This document shows positions 7,703 to 16,202 of a DNA stretch of 60,041 nucleotides, piece by piece. Origin of the DNA: an uncultured Treponema sp. (lineage in GTDB: Bacteria > Spirochaetota > Spirochaetia > Treponematales > Treponemataceae). The DNA lies in NCBI GenBank assembly GCA_937901865.1, contig CALDID010000088.1, forward strand, positions 1 to 60,041, read 5' to 3'. Position numbers and translations under genes: made by a program. Within the stretch, counting starts at the first letter, position 1. Each line of letters starts with the position of its first letter. The notes below the pieces were generated by a model. It was not told the origin of the DNA. It ran no database searches and was given only the letters and a program-made list of their open reading frames with translations.

Positions 7703-9782
7703 TATTACTGAAAGCTATTGCGATGAAGTAAAAGAGCTTTTGGAAGATTCAAGAAAAGACATTATGACCTTGAAGGCTTCTCAAAATGACTCTGCGACAT
7801 TGACAAGACTTTTGAGAAATCTTCACACGATAAAGGGTAATTCTCGTATGCTCGGTTTTACGACAATCGAGCGACTTTCTCATGCTGTTGAAGATATTTA
7901 TAAGAGCGTAAAAGATGAGCAAATAAAGAATTCTGACCGTCTTGTAAAGCTGGTGTTTGCTGTGGCAGATAAAATCAGTGATTGCGTTTCTTCGATTATA
8001 AGAAAGGGGACTGACGAGCAAGATATAGAGCTTTATTTGCAATATTGTGATAAGTTAGCCGCAGGAGAACTTATTGATATAGATTCGTTTATTGCTGAAA
8101 TCAATAAAGACGATGGAAGCGAAAGCGAGGAAGACGAAGAAGACGAAAAGGTTGAAAACGTAAGCGAAATACAGTCTATTCGTGTAAAGCTTGCGAGAGT
8201 GAACGAGATAATTGCGTCGTTTGATACAATGATAACTCGCGAGTTCCGCTTAAAGCACCAGCTTGATGAATTGCGAAAGTTTGAAGAGAAATCGGACAAT
8301 CACGAACTTTCAAAACTGAGAAAGCAGTTTGAAAGCGATATTTTTGCGCTCGAAACATCTATAAACAGCGTGCAAGAGCAAGTATTCGACCTTCGTATGC
8401 TTCCGATAAGCATTGTTCTCCGTCCTTTTGAAAATACTATTGCTTTGGAGAGTATGAACTTAGGCAAGAATGTAAAATGCAACATTCCTGCAACTGATAT
8501 TGCAATAGACAAGGTTATTCTTGAAGAACTTGGCGATATTCTTATGCACTTAGTTCGTAACGCTCTTGACCATGGCATCGAAATGCCAGAGGAGCGTATT
8601 GCCGCAGGAAAAAGCGAGCAGGGAACTATCAGCATAACGTGTGTGAGGGAAACAAAGCACATCGAGCTTAGGATTTCAGATGATGGGCGAGGCTTAAACT
8701 ATAACAAGATTCGTTCAAAGGCTTTAAAGCTGTATCCTGAGCGCACAGATGAAATAAAGAATATGAGTGAAAGAGAGCTTTCTCAATTCCTCTTTCAGTC
8801 AGGATTTTCTACAAAAGAAACTGTTTCTGCTCTTTCTGGTAGAGGTGTTGGTCTTGATGTTGTTTGGACAAACGTTGAAAAAATCAAAGGTCGCATCAAA
8901 ATAGAAAGTGCAGAGGGCAAAGGAACAAGCTTTATTCTTCACTTTCCTCTTTCTTTGTCTACTTTGCAAGGTCTGTTTGTCTATTCAAATCAAGACAAAT
9001 ATCTTATTCCTTCTCAGCACATTGTGGACATTATATATAGAAAGAAAAGTGAGTATATTACACTGCAAAACCAAAGCTATATCAAGCTTGAAGGGCAGTT
9101 AATTCCATGCTTTTCTCTCTCATCGCTATTTGCAGACCAAAACGGCTTTGTTGCTTCTGAAGCGGACTCTATCCTTATCGCAGAGTATATGGAGCAAAGA
9201 ATCGGTATTATCGTTGACCAAGTGCAGCAGTATGTTTCACTTGTTGTAAAACAGTTGCCGAGTGCATTCAAAAACTTCTCGATATTGCAGGGTATCGTAT
9301 TCGATGAACACTATGACATCGTTCCTATTTTGCATGTACCTGATATTTTGAAGAAGTTTAAGGCTTTGCGCGGATATGATATAAAGAAATACGAAGCCGC
9401 CACAAAGAAAAGAGTAGTGCGTATTCTTGTTGTTGATGATTCTGATACTACAAGACAAATCGAGAAATCTATTCTTGAAAGCGCAGGCTTCTCTGTTGAT
9501 ACTGCTGTTGACGGAATTGACGGACTTGAAAAGGCTAAAGAGAAGCAATTCGATTTGGTTTTGTCTGATAAGGATATGCCGAGAATGACAGGTCTTGTGC
9601 TTCTTGATAACCTTCGCCGTATGGAGCAGTATAAAGAAGTGCCTGTTATTGTTGTATCTGCTGACCAAAGCCCTGAAGTACTCGCAGAGTTCAATAGGCT
9701 TGGTGCAAGTGCGATTATAGCAAAGAGCGACTTTAGGCGAGGCGCACTTGTCGAAGCGGTAAAATCGCTTGTGAATGTATAA
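7683..9782 (+). CDS. cheA: CheA histidine kinase with C-terminal receiver domain
   Basis: 699 residues. The Hpt domain has phospho-acceptor H48 (LHTIKGNSRMLGF), followed by an acidic linker at about 143-158 and a coiled dimerisation helix pair at about 162-250. The HATPase has N-box VRNALDHGIE (291-300), DDGRG (333-337) and GRGVGLD (387 on). A CheW-like domain spans about 430-560. An intact receiver occupies about 580-699 with phospho-acceptor D629. A separate CheY-binding P2 domain is not obvious. The fused receiver may act as a phosphate sink or an intramolecular output. Start ATG 7683 follows ggggaggaa. Confidence 0.95.
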   Translation: MAKISADITESYCDEVKELLEDSRKDIMTLKASQNDSATLTRLLRNLHTIKGNSRMLGFTTIERLSHAVEDIYKSVKDEQIKNSDRLVKLVFAVADKISDCVSSIIRKGTDEQDIELYLQYCDKLAAGELIDIDSFIAEINKDDGSESEEDEEDEKVENVSEIQSIRVKLARVNEIIASFDTMITREFRLKHQLDELRKFEEKSDNHELSKLRKQFESDIFALETSINSVQEQVFDLRMLPISIVLRPFENTIALESMNLGKNVKCNIPATDIAIDKVILEELGDILMHLVRNALDHGIEMPEERIAAGKSEQGTISITCVRETKHIELRISDDGRGLNYNKIRSKALKLYPERTDEIKNMSERELSQFLFQSGFSTKETVSALSGRGVGLDVVWTNVEKIKGRIKIESAEGKGTSFILHFPLSLSTLQGLFVYSNQDKYLIPSQHIVDIIYRKKSEYITLQNQSYIKLEGQLIPCFSLSSLFADQNGFVASEADSILIAEYMEQRIGIIVDQVQQYVSLVVKQLPSAFKNFSILQGIVFDEHYDIVPILHVPDILKKFKALRGYDIKKYEAATKKRVVRILVVDDSDTTRQIEKSILESAGFSVDTAVDGIDGLEKAKEKQFDLVLSDKDMPRMTGLVLLDNLRRMEQYKEVPVIVVSADQSPEVLAEFNRLGASAIIAKSDFRRGALVEAVKSLVNV

Positions 9783-9798
9783 GGGGGAGTAGAGCAAG

Positions 9799-11643
9799 AT
9801 GAGTAAAAAGATATTGATACTAGAAACTTCTGTTACGCTACAAAAGCTCTTTACTACGACGCTTGACAGCGATGACTATCAAGTGCAGTTTATAAATGAC
9901 GGCAAGGCGGCTATATATACTTTGTTTGAGTATCAGCCAGATTTGTTTTTGGTGAACTGCGATATACGAGAGCCGAGAAGTTTTGAGGTGGTGCGCATTG
10001 TGCGTTCGCTGCCGAGTTTTAAGGATTTAACGATAGGAATGTATGCCTCGTTCCCCACTCCGCTTGACGAAGCCTTTGCGCTTTCTAGCGGAGCGACATC
10101 CTTTGTTCGCTTAGACCAAAAGACCCTTGTCTTAAACGTGGACGAACTCGCTCAACTTCCTTCACACAAAATAGATAGAGTTGCACTCTCTCAGATAAAG
10201 AAGAACTTTGATGATACGTATCTTTTTATGAATACGACGGAGCTTCTTTTTAATGACTCGTACAAGAATGCAATGTTTGCAAAACTTGTTTCGATGGTAG
10301 ATACTTTAGAGAACATAGAAGAGTCTGTGAAGGCGTTTTTGTTTTTAATCGCCGAAGTATGCGAAGTACCTATCGTCGGCTTGTATATGATAGAGAACGA
10401 CGGACCGCACGGGTATTATGTTTGCTCTGAAAATATTGGCGAAAAGGAAATCACTGATTTCTTGAGTGTGTGTGCCGCAGACTTTGAAAAGGTGCAGCCA
10501 GACTTCAATGCCACAAAGATTACTCCTCTAAAGCTAGAAACAAAGACGGAACTCAATCGCTTTTACAGCGGAAAAGTACAGCTGTCTAGCTACGAGTATG
10601 GCACGCTGAAGAATGACACTGACCTTAATTTCGGCACGGTGCATATCGTAAGCGAAGGCAATTTCTCTGTAATGAATCGCGACTTCTTTAATTTCTGCGT
10701 TACCAATGCAGGCACGATATTGGATAAAGCTCTTGTTGTAAAAAAGAAGATGTTCTTTGAAAAGCGAATCCGCAGAGCTTTCTCTCGCTTTGTTCCTGAG
10801 CAGATTATTGATGACCTTGTTGCACAAGCAGATAACACCGATGAGAAAGTTGCTGTTGGCGAAACGCGCACTATAGCAATCTTGTTCAGCGATATTCGCT
10901 CGTTCACCAACATAAGCGAAAAGAATAAGCCAGACGTGCTCGTTTCCTTCCTCAACCGCTATTTCTCTCTTATGGTTGATTGCATCAAAAAGCATGGCGG
11001 AACTGTTGATAAGTTCATCGGTGATGCTATCATGGCTCTTTTCGGCACGCCTGTGAGCTACGAAGACAATGCTCGCCGTGCAGTAGCCGCTGCGTATGAT
11101 ATGCGCGACGCACTCGAAGAACTTGAAATAGGCGACCTTGTTTTGCCGGACGGAATGAAATTCAATATCGGTATCGGAATCCATTACGGCGATGTTATCG
11201 CGGGAAGTCTTGGCTCAAGAGATAAGACTGACTACACGGTTATCGGCGATAGCGTGAACCTTGCAAGCCGTCTTGAAGGTTTGACTAAAGTGTACGGCGT
11301 GCAGGTTCTAGTCAGCGAGAGCGTGATGAACGACGCAGGCGCGGACTCTTTCTGCTTTAGACATCTCGATGATGTGCGCGTAAAGGGAAAGAAGAACGCT
11401 GTTCCGATTTATGCCGTTGACCGCAACGAAAAAGAGTTCCCTGCTGCATACAAAGACGCATATATCAAGGGTATGGATTTGTATCATCAAGGCATATTTA
11501 ATCTTGCGCGCGATTACTTTATGAAAGCGCATAACGCTGTTGAAAATGACAAAGCGGCAAAACTGATGATTTCACGCTGTGAAGACTTTATCGCGAACCC
11601 TCCAGAGAACTGGGACGGCGCAATCGCTTTCACAACGAAATAA
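9799..11643 (+). CDS. Class III adenylate cyclase with degenerate receiver domain
   Basis: 614 residues, 16 nt after cheA with gggggag upstream. The N-terminal ~120 residues have a receiver outline but lack its chemistry: LETS replaces the acid pair, and Asn replaces the phospho-acceptor Asp (LFLVNCDIREP). A middle, GAF-like region leads into a catalytic domain at about 350-545. That domain has FSDIRSF and a DKFIGDAIMALFG segment with the adenine-selecting Lys, then DYTVIGDSVNLASRLEG, so ATP rather than GTP is the likely substrate. The C-terminal helical tail ends NWDGAIAFTTK, similar to the cyclase at 35376-38420. Its place at the end of the chemotaxis operon suggests a cAMP output. Confidence 0.88.
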   Translation: MSKKILILETSVTLQKLFTTTLDSDDYQVQFINDGKAAIYTLFEYQPDLFLVNCDIREPRSFEVVRIVRSLPSFKDLTIGMYASFPTPLDEAFALSSGATSFVRLDQKTLVLNVDELAQLPSHKIDRVALSQIKKNFDDTYLFMNTTELLFNDSYKNAMFAKLVSMVDTLENIEESVKAFLFLIAEVCEVPIVGLYMIENDGPHGYYVCSENIGEKEITDFLSVCAADFEKVQPDFNATKITPLKLETKTELNRFYSGKVQLSSYEYGTLKNDTDLNFGTVHIVSEGNFSVMNRDFFNFCVTNAGTILDKALVVKKKMFFEKRIRRAFSRFVPEQIIDDLVAQADNTDEKVAVGETRTIAILFSDIRSFTNISEKNKPDVLVSFLNRYFSLMVDCIKKHGGTVDKFIGDAIMALFGTPVSYEDNARRAVAAAYDMRDALEELEIGDLVLPDGMKFNIGIGIHYGDVIAGSLGSRDKTDYTVIGDSVNLASRLEGLTKVYGVQVLVSESVMNDAGADSFCFRHLDDVRVKGKKNAVPIYAVDRNEKEFPAAYKDAYIKGMDLYHQGIFNLARDYFMKAHNAVENDKAAKLMISRCEDFIANPPENWDGAIAFTTK

Positions 11644-11654
11644 CAGCTTTTACC

Positions 11655-11684
11655 TTGAATAAGTATTAAAAAACTTGGTAGTAT
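11655..11684 (+). promoter_or_regulatory. Promoter with -10 at 7 nt from the start codon (leaderless type)
   Basis: TTGAAT (11655-11660), an 18-bp spacer, TAGTAT (11679-11684), then 7 nt to ATG 11692. No Shine-Dalgarno sequence is present. Confidence 0.55.
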
Positions 11685-11691
11685 TTGCACC

Positions 11692-12753
11692 ATGAAACAA
11701 ATACTATCGCTCTTAATCGTTTCATTTTTGACCGCAGTGTCCATACAAGCCCTGAATGCCTCTAGCCTCAATATTTCTGGCTATATGCGCTCAGGGCTTT
11801 TTGCTGACCTCACCGATGAAAGCGCAGAGAACAGAGCCAACAAGTTCGCTTCACTGTATTACGACTCAAAGCATTTCGGCGGCTCAAGCAAATCGAGGTT
11901 CGACCTCAAGTATTCTTCCGACAACGGCGGAATATTTGTGCGCCACGAAACAACGCTGACCTCCTCTTCTCCCTTTAGCTCTTCGACTTTAAAGCGCGCA
12001 ATGGCGTATGCGTCTTTCTTTGACAATGCCGTGATTGTCGAGGGCGGCAAGCTATACGACCGATTTACTGCGCAAACAGGCGACAAAAAGAGCAGCTTCG
12101 GCTCTTCACTCGGCACTCGGCTCGTGCTTCACCCCGCAGACTGCTTGTATCTCACGGCGCAGGCAAGCGACTATAACCCCTCTTACAATGACGACGGAAA
12201 CGCAAAAGCCGACAAGAACCTCTTTTCTTTGAGCGCAAAATATACCGCTCCTTACTTTTTCCTGACGGTCGCCGCGCACTTGTCGGGTATCTATTACGGC
12301 TGTGCGGGGCTGACGGCAATCGACAACTTGACGCTTATCGCCGAAGTGTTTTGCGATTACGGCGCGCATTACAAAAAGGGCGCAAAGCTCGACGCGGCAC
12401 AAGTGCATTACACAAGGGCTGATGTGTGGATAGCGTACAAAGTCGCGCTTTTTGATTTCGGTGTCGCAGGCTATGTGTGGTTTGCAGAAGATGAGTGGTT
12501 TTCAAAAGAGGCGCAGAGATATGTTTCTTTCGTGAACCCCTATGCAAAATATGTTTTCTCGCCGCTTTTAACATTGCAGGCGGACGGCGTTGTCTATATT
12601 CCGCGCGACGACGGCGAACTATATGCGACGCTAACTCCTGCGCTGTGCTTTACGGCGAGCAAAAATGCAGACGCGACGCTTTTCTTGAAAATCTCTTCCG
12701 ACAGCGCACAGGAACACAACACGGCGGGTTTGGGCGTTCGCTATAAGTATTAA
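11692..12753 (+). CDS. Probable outer-membrane beta-barrel protein
   Basis: 353 residues. A signal peptide (MKQILSLLIVSFLTAVSIQA) is followed by alternating polar/hydrophobic strands typical of a barrel and a C-terminal aromatic residue (GLGVRYKY). I recognise no named family. The strand-rich sequence, many Tyr/Phe/Ser residues and absence of internal membrane helices support an outer-membrane porin-like or adhesin-like role. The start is set by the -10 hexamer 7 nt upstream with no ribosome site. It stands alone between the chemosensory operon and the acyl-CoA synthetase gene. Confidence 0.7.
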   Translation: MKQILSLLIVSFLTAVSIQALNASSLNISGYMRSGLFADLTDESAENRANKFASLYYDSKHFGGSSKSRFDLKYSSDNGGIFVRHETTLTSSSPFSSSTLKRAMAYASFFDNAVIVEGGKLYDRFTAQTGDKKSSFGSSLGTRLVLHPADCLYLTAQASDYNPSYNDDGNAKADKNLFSLSAKYTAPYFFLTVAAHLSGIYYGCAGLTAIDNLTLIAEVFCDYGAHYKKGAKLDAAQVHYTRADVWIAYKVALFDFGVAGYVWFAEDEWFSKEAQRYVSFVNPYAKYVFSPLLTLQADGVVYIPRDDGELYATLTPALCFTASKNADATLFLKISSDSAQEHNTAGLGVRYKY

Positions 12754-12771
12754 GAGGAATTATCTTCTTTC

Positions 12772-12800
12772 TTTTCAAATCGTGCATTGGCGGTTATAAT
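12772..12800 (+). promoter_or_regulatory. Promoter with consensus -10 at 7 nt from ATG (leaderless type)
   Basis: TTTTCA (12772-12777), a 17-bp spacer, TATAAT (12795-12800), then gattgtt and ATG 12808. No ribosome site lies between promoter and start. Confidence 0.6.
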
Positions 12801-12807
12801 GATTGTT

Positions 12808-14502
12808 ATGGACGATTTGAAAGATTTTAACCCGATAGCTTTTTTAGATGATTACAGAGGCAAGAGCTTTGCTGGCGAATGGCCGACTGTAAGCGAAATG
12901 TTTTCGATTAGCGTAAGCCGCTTTGCCGACAACAACTGCTTTTCCGACTTTGACGGCGAGGGCGGCTCTAAGCGCACGTTTACCTATCGCGAGGCAAAAG
13001 ACAAGATAGACGCGCTGTCTTGCTTTATGAGAGCGTGCGGAGTCGAAAAAGGAGACCGCATAGCCGTTTCTGGCAAGAACTCGCCTGAATGGGCTATCAC
13101 CTACCTTGCCGCCTTGTATTGCTCGGCGATAATTTGCCCGATTGACTACGCATTGCACGAAGCCGAGCAAGAAAACCTTTTGCGCCGTGCAGAGCCAAAG
13201 CTCTTTTTTGTTGACGAAGAGAAGTTTGCGTATTACAAAAACAAGGACACGCCTTACAAAGTGTATTCGCTTAGCCCCAAAAACAAAGATGACTATGTGC
13301 TTTCTTTGCGCGGGGAAGATTGTGTCAAAGCCGCCGCTTCTCCGAGCGAAAACGACACCGCCGCCATTCTCTTCACTTCTGGCACGACAGGCACACCAAA
13401 AGGCGTAATGCTTTCTCACAAGAACTTGGTCAGCGATTGCTACATCGCGCAAAGCCACATGCACCTTTACGACAGTGATGTATTCTACGCGCTCTTGCCG
13501 ATTCACCACGCATACACTATGCTCGCCGTCTTTATCGAAGCTATCTCGGTCGGCGCGGAGGTCGTCTTCGGAAAGAGTATGGCGGTTACAAGATTGATGA
13601 AAGAGCTGCGCGAGGGCAAAATCACAATGCTTCTCGGCGTGCCGCTCTTGTTCAACAAAATCGCCTCTGGCATCGACAAGGGTATGAGGGAGAAAGGCGC
13701 GCTTGTCTACGGCGTATTAAAAGCCCTGCGGCACTTGTCTTACTTGATAAAGAAAATCACGGGGAAGAACCTCGGCAAAACGCTTTTCAAAGCCGTGCTG
13801 AAAAAGGCGAACTTGTACACTATCCGCATTGCGATTTGCGGCGGCGGACCTCTCGCGTCGTCGGTGTTCCGTCTGTATAACGAAATGGGCATCGACTTTG
13901 TGCAGGGCTACGGCTTGACCGAAACATCTCCGATTATCGCGCTTAATCCTGTGCAGCATTTCAAAATCGAAAGCGTCGGCAAGTATTTCGATAAGTATAT
14001 GGATATGAAGATTATCAATGCGAACGCTGACGGTATCGGTGAAATCGTGGTGAAAGGTCCGATGGTGATGCAGGGGTATTACAAGATGGAGGCAGAAACG
14101 GCGGCTGTGTTCACTCCTGACGGCTACTTCAAGACGGGCGACCTCGGTCGATTGGACAGCGAGGGATACCTTATGCTGTCGGGACGGGTGAAGAATATGA
14201 TTGTAACCGACGGCGGAAAGAACGTGTATCCAGAGGAAATTGAAGATATGTTCCAGCTTGAAACCTCGATAGCTCAAATCACGGTGCAAGGCTATGTGAT
14301 GGACGAAAAGACGAAGAGCGAGGGCATTGAAGCTCTTATCTACAAAGCGGAGGGCTCAAGCGAGGCGGACGTGAAAGAGGCAGTAGAGCGCGTGAATAAA
14401 AAGCTCTTGCCGTATCAGAGGATAAGCAAAGTAACTCATCTTGAAAAGCCTTTAGAGATGACGACCACCCTCAAAGTGAAGCGCAATTACGCAAAATCTT
14501 AG
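12808..14502 (+). CDS. AMP-forming acyl-CoA synthetase (long-chain fatty acid-CoA ligase family)
   Basis: 564 residues. The adenylate-forming enzyme motifs are present in order: the P-loop-like LFTSGTTGTPKGVMLSHKNL, GYGLTETSPIIALNP, and YFKTGDLGRLDSEGYL followed by GRVKNMIVTDGGKNVYPEEI. The C-terminal catalytic Lys lies in TTTLKVKRN. The enzyme activates a carboxylic acid with ATP and transfers it to CoA, and the length fits FadD-type ligases. Substrate cannot be told from sequence. ATG 12808 is chosen over an upstream in-frame TTG because TATAAT lies 7 nt before it. Confidence 0.9.
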   Translation: MDDLKDFNPIAFLDDYRGKSFAGEWPTVSEMFSISVSRFADNNCFSDFDGEGGSKRTFTYREAKDKIDALSCFMRACGVEKGDRIAVSGKNSPEWAITYLAALYCSAIICPIDYALHEAEQENLLRRAEPKLFFVDEEKFAYYKNKDTPYKVYSLSPKNKDDYVLSLRGEDCVKAAASPSENDTAAILFTSGTTGTPKGVMLSHKNLVSDCYIAQSHMHLYDSDVFYALLPIHHAYTMLAVFIEAISVGAEVVFGKSMAVTRLMKELREGKITMLLGVPLLFNKIASGIDKGMREKGALVYGVLKALRHLSYLIKKITGKNLGKTLFKAVLKKANLYTIRIAICGGGPLASSVFRLYNEMGIDFVQGYGLTETSPIIALNPVQHFKIESVGKYFDKYMDMKIINANADGIGEIVVKGPMVMQGYYKMEAETAAVFTPDGYFKTGDLGRLDSEGYLMLSGRVKNMIVTDGGKNVYPEEIEDMFQLETSIAQITVQGYVMDEKTKSEGIEALIYKAEGSSEADVKEAVERVNKKLLPYQRISKVTHLEKPLEMTTTLKVKRNYAKS

Positions 14503-14510
14503 TAACAACT

Positions 14511-14625
14511 GCGTCGGCTTATAACTCGACGGTGCGTCGACCTATAACTCGACGGTGCGTCGGCTTATAACTCGACGGTGCGTCGACCTATAACTCGACG
14601 GTGCGTCGACCTATAACTCGACGAG
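14511..14625. repeat. 23-bp tandem repeat, five units, with internal dyad symmetry
   Basis: Five adjacent 23-bp units have the form gcgtcg(g/a)c(c/t)tataactcgacggt, with starts at 14511, 14534, 14557, 14580 and 14603. Each unit contains CGTCG...CGACG dyad symmetry around TATAAC. The array is bracketed by ACAACT and AGTTGT. It begins 9 bp after the acyl-CoA synthetase stop and ends just upstream of the HU-like gene promoter. The near-perfect copies and absence of unique spacers rule out a CRISPR array. Possible roles are a transcription stop or a protein-binding array. Confidence 0.9.
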
Positions 14626-14642
14626 TTGTAACAATATTTTAA

Positions 14643-14672
14643 TTGACGAAACGAGGTCTATATAGGTATATT
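14643..14672 (+). promoter_or_regulatory. sigma70-type promoter for the HU-like gene at 14717
   Basis: TTGACG (14643-14648), an 18-bp spacer and TATATT (14667-14672). A ribosome site (aggag) precedes ATG 14717. The promoter lies directly after the 23-bp repeat array. Confidence 0.6.
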
Positions 14673-14716
14673 TGAAGTAGATTACATTACTTTTAATCAT
14701 ATAGGAGATTTTCACT

Positions 14717-15481
14717 ATGGAAGAGATTAAGACTTCGTTTAACGACAAAAATGGTGTTGGGGCGGTTACATTGCGGGCGAATTCACTGGGCAAAGGGAAG
14801 AAATTTGTAGCGTATTTTGACCGCAATGTGATGAGCATCGAGCATTTATTAGCGAACATCAAAAAGAAAAATCCGTCTGCTGACGAAATTGCGATAAACA
14901 CTTCGATTAGTTATCTCAAGCGCGAAATCTTAGACACGCTCAAAGAGGGCAAAGCGGTGAACCTGCTTGATTTGGGAGTGCTGTATATTTCGGCTTCTGG
15001 CAGCGTGGCGAATGATTCGGCAACGGAGATTTCGGCTTTGGAGCTTGCCGCGAAGTTCACGCCGTCGCAGATTGTCAAAGACGCGGTTTCGCAAGTGAAG
15101 ATTGGCAAGGTTACGATTGCGAACTTTGACGCGAATATTACGAAGATTATCGATTTCTTTAGCGGCAAGGAGAGCGACGAACTGCACATCGGAAAGAACG
15201 TCATCATTGAAGGCAAGAAGCTCAAGCTCGGAGAGAGCAACAGCGGCGTGTATTTAGCTCCGATTAGCGAAAGCGGCGAGATGAACACCGATAGCGCAAC
15301 GTGGATTGATTGCTCTAGGCTGGTGAGAGAAAGCACAAAGTCTAAAATCAATTTCTTTATTCCCGACGATACGGCAGAGGGAAAGTATAGAATTGTGGTG
15401 AAAACGTCGTATACGGGCGCAAAGGACGAGCGCAAAGAGCCGCTGTACGCCTATAGCGAGATTATCAGCGCGATAAAATAG
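14717..15481 (+). CDS. HU-like DNA-binding protein with C-terminal beta domain (DUF4469-like)
   Basis: 254 residues. The N-terminal ~125 residues look like an HU/IHF-fold variant (SIEHLLANIKKKNPSADEIA, then KEGKAVNLLDLGVLYISASG). The C-terminal part from about residue 150 looks like a small Ig-like beta-sandwich of the DUF4469 type. The same layout is seen in the protein at 58126-58917. The role could be nucleoid-associated or phage/mobile-element-linked, and the function of the second domain is unknown to me. The basic DNA-binding arm typical of HU is not evident, so DNA binding is an inference. Confidence 0.6.
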   Translation: MEEIKTSFNDKNGVGAVTLRANSLGKGKKFVAYFDRNVMSIEHLLANIKKKNPSADEIAINTSISYLKREILDTLKEGKAVNLLDLGVLYISASGSVANDSATEISALELAAKFTPSQIVKDAVSQVKIGKVTIANFDANITKIIDFFSGKESDELHIGKNVIIEGKKLKLGESNSGVYLAPISESGEMNTDSATWIDCSRLVRESTKSKINFFIPDDTAEGKYRIVVKTSYTGAKDERKEPLYAYSEIISAIK

Positions 15482-15498
15482 TATTGAGGGGGTGGAAT

Positions 15499-15750
15499 AT
15501 GCTTGTTGTATCATACGCGGATTTTTTTGAGAATCCTATGCTATACAAACAGGCTGCTTCTTTTTCGGGGCTAAAGATTTTGCCTGAAAGAGAACAGGGG
15601 CTGCTTTCTCGCCGTGCACAGAAAAAGCTAGAACATTTGCAAGCGGTAACAGGATTGTTTTCTCAAGAAAAGGACTTAGATACTGTACTGTTAGAGCGAA
15701 GATTTTCTAAAAGAGAGTTCTTATTGACACGAATGTTATACTTGATGTAA
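15499..15750 (+). CDS. Antitoxin of a PIN toxin-antitoxin pair
   Basis: 83 residues from ATG 15499, with gagggggtgg upstream (the frame is open from TTG 15484). The N-terminus MLVVSYADFFENPMLYKQAA resembles Phd/YefM-like antitoxins. A charged C-terminal part (LSRRAQKKLEHLQAVTG) would wrap the toxin. The gene starts 17 nt after the HU-like gene stop. Its end overlaps the toxin frame by about 40 nt and reads FLLTRMLYLM, an unusual tail that may result from a small deletion at the gene junction. Confidence 0.65.
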   Translation: MLVVSYADFFENPMLYKQAASFSGLKILPEREQGLLSRRAQKKLEHLQAVTGLFSQEKDLDTVLLERRFSKREFLLTRMLYLM

Positions 15751-16136
15751 TCGGTAAGCGAGAGCCTTTTTATGCAGATTCTTACGAGGCGATGACCCTT
15801 GTATATAAAAAGCATACTCCGCTTGTTTCTACAACAACGATTACAGATATTATATATTTGTCAAAGAAGCTGTTTAATGGTTCAGAGAGGCAAAAGATGA
15901 TATTATCACAGTTCTTTGTTGATTTCAAAATAGTATCGGTAACGAAGAAAGTGATACAAAGTGCTTTTGTTTCTCCTATGACAGATTTTGAAGATGCGGT
16001 GCAGGCATTTGTGGCAAAAGGGAAGCGTGCTAAGCTGATTATAACACGCAATACAAAGGATTATGAGCTTTCTCCTGTAAAAGCGGTTACACCGAGCGAT
16101 TTTGTCGCGATGGTGAGGCGAAGAGAGAAAAGCTGA
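15711..16136 (+). CDS. PIN-domain ribonuclease toxin (VapC-like) lacking a usable start codon
   Basis: The frame is open from the in-frame TAA at 15708-15710 to 16136. It reads KRVLIDTNVILDVIGKREPF, the classic PIN start with its first catalytic Asp, then VSTTTITDIIYLSK, TDFEDAVQ and TRNTKDYELSPVKAVTPSDF. The acidic active-site residues are therefore present. No ATG, GTG or TTG occurs between the stop and the catalytic IDTN. The first in-frame ATG, at 15792, would remove the first Asp. Restoring two bases (TG) after ctaa at 15706-15709 would create ATG AAG AGA in the right place. It may be a recently inactivated toxin, or may start at a rare codon such as ATT 15723. Confidence 0.65.
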   Translation, partial: KRVLIDTNVILDVIGKREPFYADSYEAMTLVYKKHTPLVSTTTITDIIYLSKKLFNGSERQKMILSQFFVDFKIVSVTKKVIQSAFVSPMTDFEDAVQAFVAKGKRAKLIITRNTKDYELSPVKAVTPSDFVAMVRRREKS

Positions 16137-16155
16137 GGAAAAAAGCATATAAAAG

Positions 16156-16188
16156 GGTTCTGCAAATACTAGAAAGACTGGCAGAACC
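16156..16188 (+). other. Inverted repeat in the leader of the nitroreductase gene
   Basis: GGTTCTGC (16156-16163) and GCAGAACC (16181-16188) form a perfect 8-bp stem with a 17-nt loop. It ends a few bases before the aggag ribosome site of the gene at 16203. No T-run follows, so it is not a standard terminator. Confidence 0.5.
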
Positions 16189-16202
16189 TTTAGGAGAAAT
16201 AT

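Noticed and set aside
14511..14625. Possible CRISPR array
   Set aside because: Units are directly adjacent with no unique spacers, and no cas gene is present. The same holds for 2416-2688 and 27727-27972.
15690..15760. Programmed -1 frameshift joining antitoxin and PIN toxin
   Set aside because: No slippery heptamer in the antitoxin frame. The in-frame phase of tctaaaag does not fit X-XXY-YYZ.
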